From: Comamonadaceae bacterium UBA2121
GTDB lineage: Bacteria; Pseudomonadota; Gammaproteobacteria; Burkholderiales; Burkholderiaceae_C
NCBI GenBank assembly: GCA_002331385.1
Contig: DCYB01000010.1
Location: 62,001-126,000 of the forward strand
DNA length: 64,000 nt
Direction: 5' to 3'
Below, piece by piece: positions 63,418 to 64,000 of the stretch. Numbering within the stretch: the stretch's first letter is position 1; the number at the start of each line of letters is the position of its first letter. The notes under the pieces were generated by a model, which saw only the letters and a list, made by a program, of their open reading frames with translations, did not search any database and was not told the origin of the DNA. A program made the translations under genes and the position numbers.

Positions 63418-63999
63418 TCAGGGCGTGACTTTTTCAGCGCTGGCGGGCGCGGCAGGTGCGTTTGCTGCAGCGGCCGGTGCGGAGTTCGCGCCCGAGAACA
63501 TCTGGCGCAGCAGGGTGAGTTTGGGGTTCACGCTGGTGCTAGTGCGGGGATCGAAGCGCACGGCCTTGTCATACGATTCGGCAGCCAGTCGCGCGTAGAT
63601 GTCGCCCAGGTTTTCGTGTGCGACGGCGTAGTTCGGGTTGCCGCGAATGGCTTGCTCCAGCAGGCGGCGGGACTTGTCCAGCTCGTTCTTCTGGGCATAG
63701 AGCGCAGCAAGGTTGTTGTAGGGCTCGGGCAGCTCGGGGTATTCCTGCGTGATCTGCGTGAAGGTGTCGATCGCCGCATCGGTGCGACCCAGATCGGTCT
63801 GCGCCACGCCGCGCAGGAAGCGCAATTGCGGATCGCGCGGATTGGCGTCGATGCGCTTGTCCAGCGCGGTCAGGGCCTGCTCGGGTTTCTTCTGTTTGAG
63901 CAGGGTGGTGATGCTGGAATACTCGTCTGCATGCGCCCAGGAACTGCCGATGGCACATGCTACAACCAGCAGGCGCAGCAGCGAGTGAACTGTAGAACG
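63418..63999 (-). CDS. TPR-repeat exported protein (start beyond window)
   Basis: The frame is open to the right edge, giving at least 193 codons and no start, so the gene begins outside. A signal peptide is visible (LLRLLVVACAIGSSWAHA). Tetratricopeptide repeats follow, such as LRFLRGVAQTDLGRTDAAID, LPEPYNNLAALYAQKNELDK and YAVAHENLGDIYARLAAESY. The C-terminus is Ala/Pro-rich. It probably serves as a periplasmic scaffold. An internal ATG at 63825 would drop the signal and first repeat and is unlikely. Confidence 0.82.
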   Translation of the reverse strand, partial: RSTVHSLLRLLVVACAIGSSWAHADEYSSITTLLKQKKPEQALTALDKRIDANPRDPQLRFLRGVAQTDLGRTDAAIDTFTQITQEYPELPEPYNNLAALYAQKNELDKSRRLLEQAIRGNPNYAVAHENLGDIYARLAAESYDKAVRFDPRTSTSVNPKLTLLRQMFSGANSAPAAAANAPAAPASAEKVTP

Positions 64000-64000
64000 T

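Overview
The window reads as a chromosomal segment of a GC-rich, metabolically versatile betaproteobacterium, probably Burkholderiales and most like Comamonadaceae (Comamonas/Delftia/Acidovorax type). This is an inference from three tripartite-tricarboxylate (Bug/TctC) solute receptors, the norR / norA-norB layout known from Cupriavidus, a stand-alone ketobutyrate-dehydrogenase-like E1 beside an Lrp regulator, type VI secretion (T6SS) Rhs remnants, and codon use. No rRNA, tRNA, CRISPR array, insertion sequence or prophage was found.

Region 1 (1-15106) is a large catabolic cluster. An ADP-forming acyl-CoA synthetase runs off the left edge and is divergent from a tightly packed, mostly overlapping operon. 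In order the operon encodes an acyl-CoA dehydrogenase, a thiolase-fold protein lacking both thiolase cysteines, a DUF35 zinc-ribbon/OB protein, two MaoC-like hot-dog proteins (one without catalytic residues), 2-oxo-acid/acetoin-type dehydrogenase E1alpha and E1beta, an enoyl-CoA hydratase, E2, E3, a Bug receptor, a second acyl-CoA dehydrogenase of a different catalytic class, and an AMP-forming acyl-CoA ligase. The middle resembles the ChsH1/ChsH2/Ltp2 hydratase-aldolase of steroid side-chain degradation, here coupled to a thiamine-dependent dehydrogenase complex. I cannot name the substrate.

Region 2 (about 15227-21158) is a T6SS effector graveyard: an FHA-protein remnant, a lipase-effector remnant with an in-frame amber, an intact ankyrin immunity protein, a frameshifted Eag (DcrB/DUF1795) chaperone, a collapsed prePAAR-Rhs effector ending in a WHH nuclease with two in-frame stops, an intact SMI1/KNR4-like immunity gene, and a broken DUF1287 gene. 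The toxins are dead and the immunity genes are open.

Region 3 (21214-33051) holds an amidohydrolase/Bug pair, an exported nuclease, lipoproteins, a BigR-type sulfur operon (persulfide sensor plus two YeeE/YedE halves) with an operator palindrome, a TlpA-like thioredoxin, and putA divergent from an Lrp-type regulator. Region 4 (33271-38050) is nitric-oxide defence: norR divergent from norA-norB, with three GGT-N7-ACC NorR sites and a sigma-54 promoter. Region 5 (38116-50445) contains aroQ, hydrolases, arfB, a DUF1275/DoxX/amidohydrolase/XapX/YcaC-like group next to a LysR regulator, a carboxylesterase, a histidine-kinase remnant, an Lrp/E1 pair like mdeR/mdeB, and another LysR gene. Region 6 (50563-60394) has a Bug receptor with a cytoplasmic gamma-glutamyltransferase, then a GntR/FadR-regulated operon carrying a complete route for four-carbon sugar acids (ltnD, denD, otnK, otnC, otnI) with an MFS importer. 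Region 7 (60369-64000) is housekeeping: an MtfA-like peptidase, lpxH, two cyclophilins and a truncated TPR protein.
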